Positions 63,052 through 64,000 of a stretch of DNA of 64,000 nt are shown piece by piece. The notes under the pieces were generated by a model, which was given only the letters and a program-made list of their open reading frames with translations, did not search any database and was not told where the DNA came from. Position 1 is the first letter of the stretch. Each line of letters opens with the position of its first letter. Source of the stretch: Pirellulaceae bacterium (GTDB lineage Bacteria; Planctomycetota; Planctomycetia; Pirellulales; Pirellulaceae); the NCBI GenBank assembly GCA_029243025.1, contig JAQWSU010000045.1, positions 1,054,001 through 1,118,000 of the forward strand. The letters are read 5' to 3'. The position numbers and the translations under genes were made by a program.

Positions 63052-64000
63052 TCACTCGGAAAAAAAGGGGACGACCTTCACGCAAAAAACGAGCACCGTC
63101 ATCCCAAGATAAAAAATTCCACAACAAGCAATCCCTAGTACATTGAACCACTTTGGCTGTATTTGCTTCGGCAAAAACGATCGATTCAACCACAAAATAT
63201 GAAACGATGTCACCGCAAGGGCTACGTTATTCAGATTCGCAATCACCACCACCATCAACGTCGGCGCATTTCCAAAGCTGAGAAAGATGGTTGCAGCAAT
63301 AAACGACCAAACCACATAGCATCCGAGCAAAAAGTAATAAATCCGATTGGCTTGGTGTGGCTGCATCTTTCCGCGGATTTTCTGATTTGAGGACCAAAAA
63401 ATGTCAGTCCATCGACGAGCAAAGTCGTCGACGATAGACATCTGACTCGGCAAAAAAACCATCAATCCAACAAACAGGGTAATTTGCCAAAGCAACTCGC
63501 GAACGTTTGCTGAGATACCTTCCGAATGACGAATCCCGTCAGCCGAAATCAGCGGCTGTGCGTAGGGAACTTCCGTGCCAAACATCGTCGAGCTATGAGC
63601 AAACTCAATCGACAGCAACGCCGGTAACGCCATGCCCATGAAACAACCCGGAGCCCAGATGCAAAACTGGTCGGTAATAATATATTTCCACCAAGCCCTC
63701 CACTTGCGCAAGTTCTCATCGTTCATTTCAAAGACTTTACCAATGTGACTTAGCGAGACTTTGCGACCACCGACGGCACTGGCAATTGCACCCACCTGGC
63801 TTCCCATCCCCCAGCCTTTGTCGCGAACGAAATTACTGTAGGTGGAATTGCCAAGCCCACCTCCGCCAGCATATCCCGCGAACGCCCCCAAGACAGCGAT
63901 GTTGGCGAGAGCGATCACCGGCCATTCCCCATGTTCGGCATAGTAGGAAAAAGCATTGACAACGGTTTCATGACCCTGGTTGTCGTTGACCGGTACATTT
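63052..64000 (-). CDS. Nramp-like membrane transporter, N-terminus missing
   Basis: Partial gene: the frame is open to the right edge of the window, so the 5' end is missing; about 315 C-terminal residues are visible. Seven or so hydrophobic helices alternate with cytoplasmic loops. Blocks such as GYAGGGGLGNSTYSNFVRDKGWGMGSQVGAI, GMALPALLSIEFA and LVMVVVIANLNN-like helices recall a divergent Nramp-type (metal-ion transporter superfamily) group found in planctomycetes. Transported substrate is unknown; with a 2-oxoacid dehydrogenase operon downstream, an organic acid is as likely as a metal. Stop lies 15 bp before the SDR gene. Confidence 0.65.
   Translation of the reverse strand, partial: NVPVNDNQGHETVVNAFSYYAEHGEWPVIALANIAVLGAFAGYAGGGGLGNSTYSNFVRDKGWGMGSQVGAIASAVGGRKVSLSHIGKVFEMNDENLRKWRAWWKYIITDQFCIWAPGCFMGMALPALLSIEFAHSSTMFGTEVPYAQPLISADGIRHSEGISANVRELLWQITLFVGLMVFLPSQMSIVDDFARRWTDIFWSSNQKIRGKMQPHQANRIYYFLLGCYVVWSFIAATIFLSFGNAPTLMVVVIANLNNVALAVTSFHILWLNRSFLPKQIQPKWFNVLGIACCGIFYLGMTVLVFCVKVVPFFSE

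Noticed and set aside
1-64000. CRISPR arrays, tRNA or rRNA genes, integrases and insertion sequences
   Set aside because: No regularly spaced repeats, cloverleaf-like TTCGANTC regions with matching stems, or transposase/recombinase motifs were recognised by eye; a tRNAscan or Rfam run would be decisive.

Overview
The window reads as chromosomal DNA of a planctomycete (Planctomycetota, most likely a Pirellulales-type marine or environmental lineage). The basis is protein families and signatures that cluster in this phylum: two DUF1501 proteins, a DUF1592-DUF1552-DUF1080 gene set, CRTAC1-type FG-GAP/ASPIC proteins, giant CotH/lamin-tail proteins with a LEPR-XLL-like N-terminal motif, dockerin-like repeats, PEP-CTERM tails and transmembrane-anchored leucine-rich repeat proteins. 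No rRNA, tRNA, CRISPR array, transposase or phage gene was seen.

Layout. (1) 1-5218, minus strand: six genes in an apparent catabolic operon (ketopantoate-reductase-like, VOC-MaoC fusion, CaiB/BaiF CoA-transferase, shikimate-dehydrogenase-like, 2-keto-4-pentenoate-hydratase-like, truncated Gfo/Idh/MocA). (2) 5766-17059: a cytochrome c'-like protein, an LRR protein, a plus-strand run of secreted hydrolases (alpha/beta hydrolase, sialate O-acetylesterase, metallophosphoesterase) ending in thiopurine methyltransferase, then minus-strand glutamine amidotransferase, NHL propeller and APC permease. (3) 18081-28494: a LamG/PEP-CTERM protein with a clear intrinsic terminator, a CRTAC1-ASPIC-thioredoxin-TPR protein interrupted by one in-frame UGA, an LRR lipoprotein, a sialidase-like protein and a second LamG/PEP-CTERM protein. 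(4) 28498-38307: a CotH surface protein, a DUF3592 protein, an outer-membrane porin and a C-type-lectin/PEP-CTERM protein. (5) 39134-48901: DUF1501 and beta-helix genes on plus, then a minus operon DUF1592-DUF1552-DUF1080-DUF1501. (6) 49212-58540: a roughly 2,440-residue CotH/LTD protein and a glycosidase-like propeller. (7) 58722-64000, minus: a 2-oxoacid dehydrogenase operon (transporter, SDR, fused E1 alpha-beta, E2 with two E3-binding domains).

Much of the window encodes exported proteins for handling polysaccharide or particulate matter, with sugar-binding, adhesive and esterase or sialidase-like modules. It is flanked by two cytoplasmic operons for small organic acids. The strongest lead for something undescribed is the single in-frame UGA at 21409-21411. 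It splits a protein whose two halves continue one another with no new ribosome binding site, and a 25-nt hairpin follows whose position and loop resemble a bacterial SECIS element. Other notable features are an SDR lacking its catalytic lysine, a DUF1501 domain split by a carbohydrate-binding-like insertion, and a Ca-binding-type tandem module shared by five secreted proteins.
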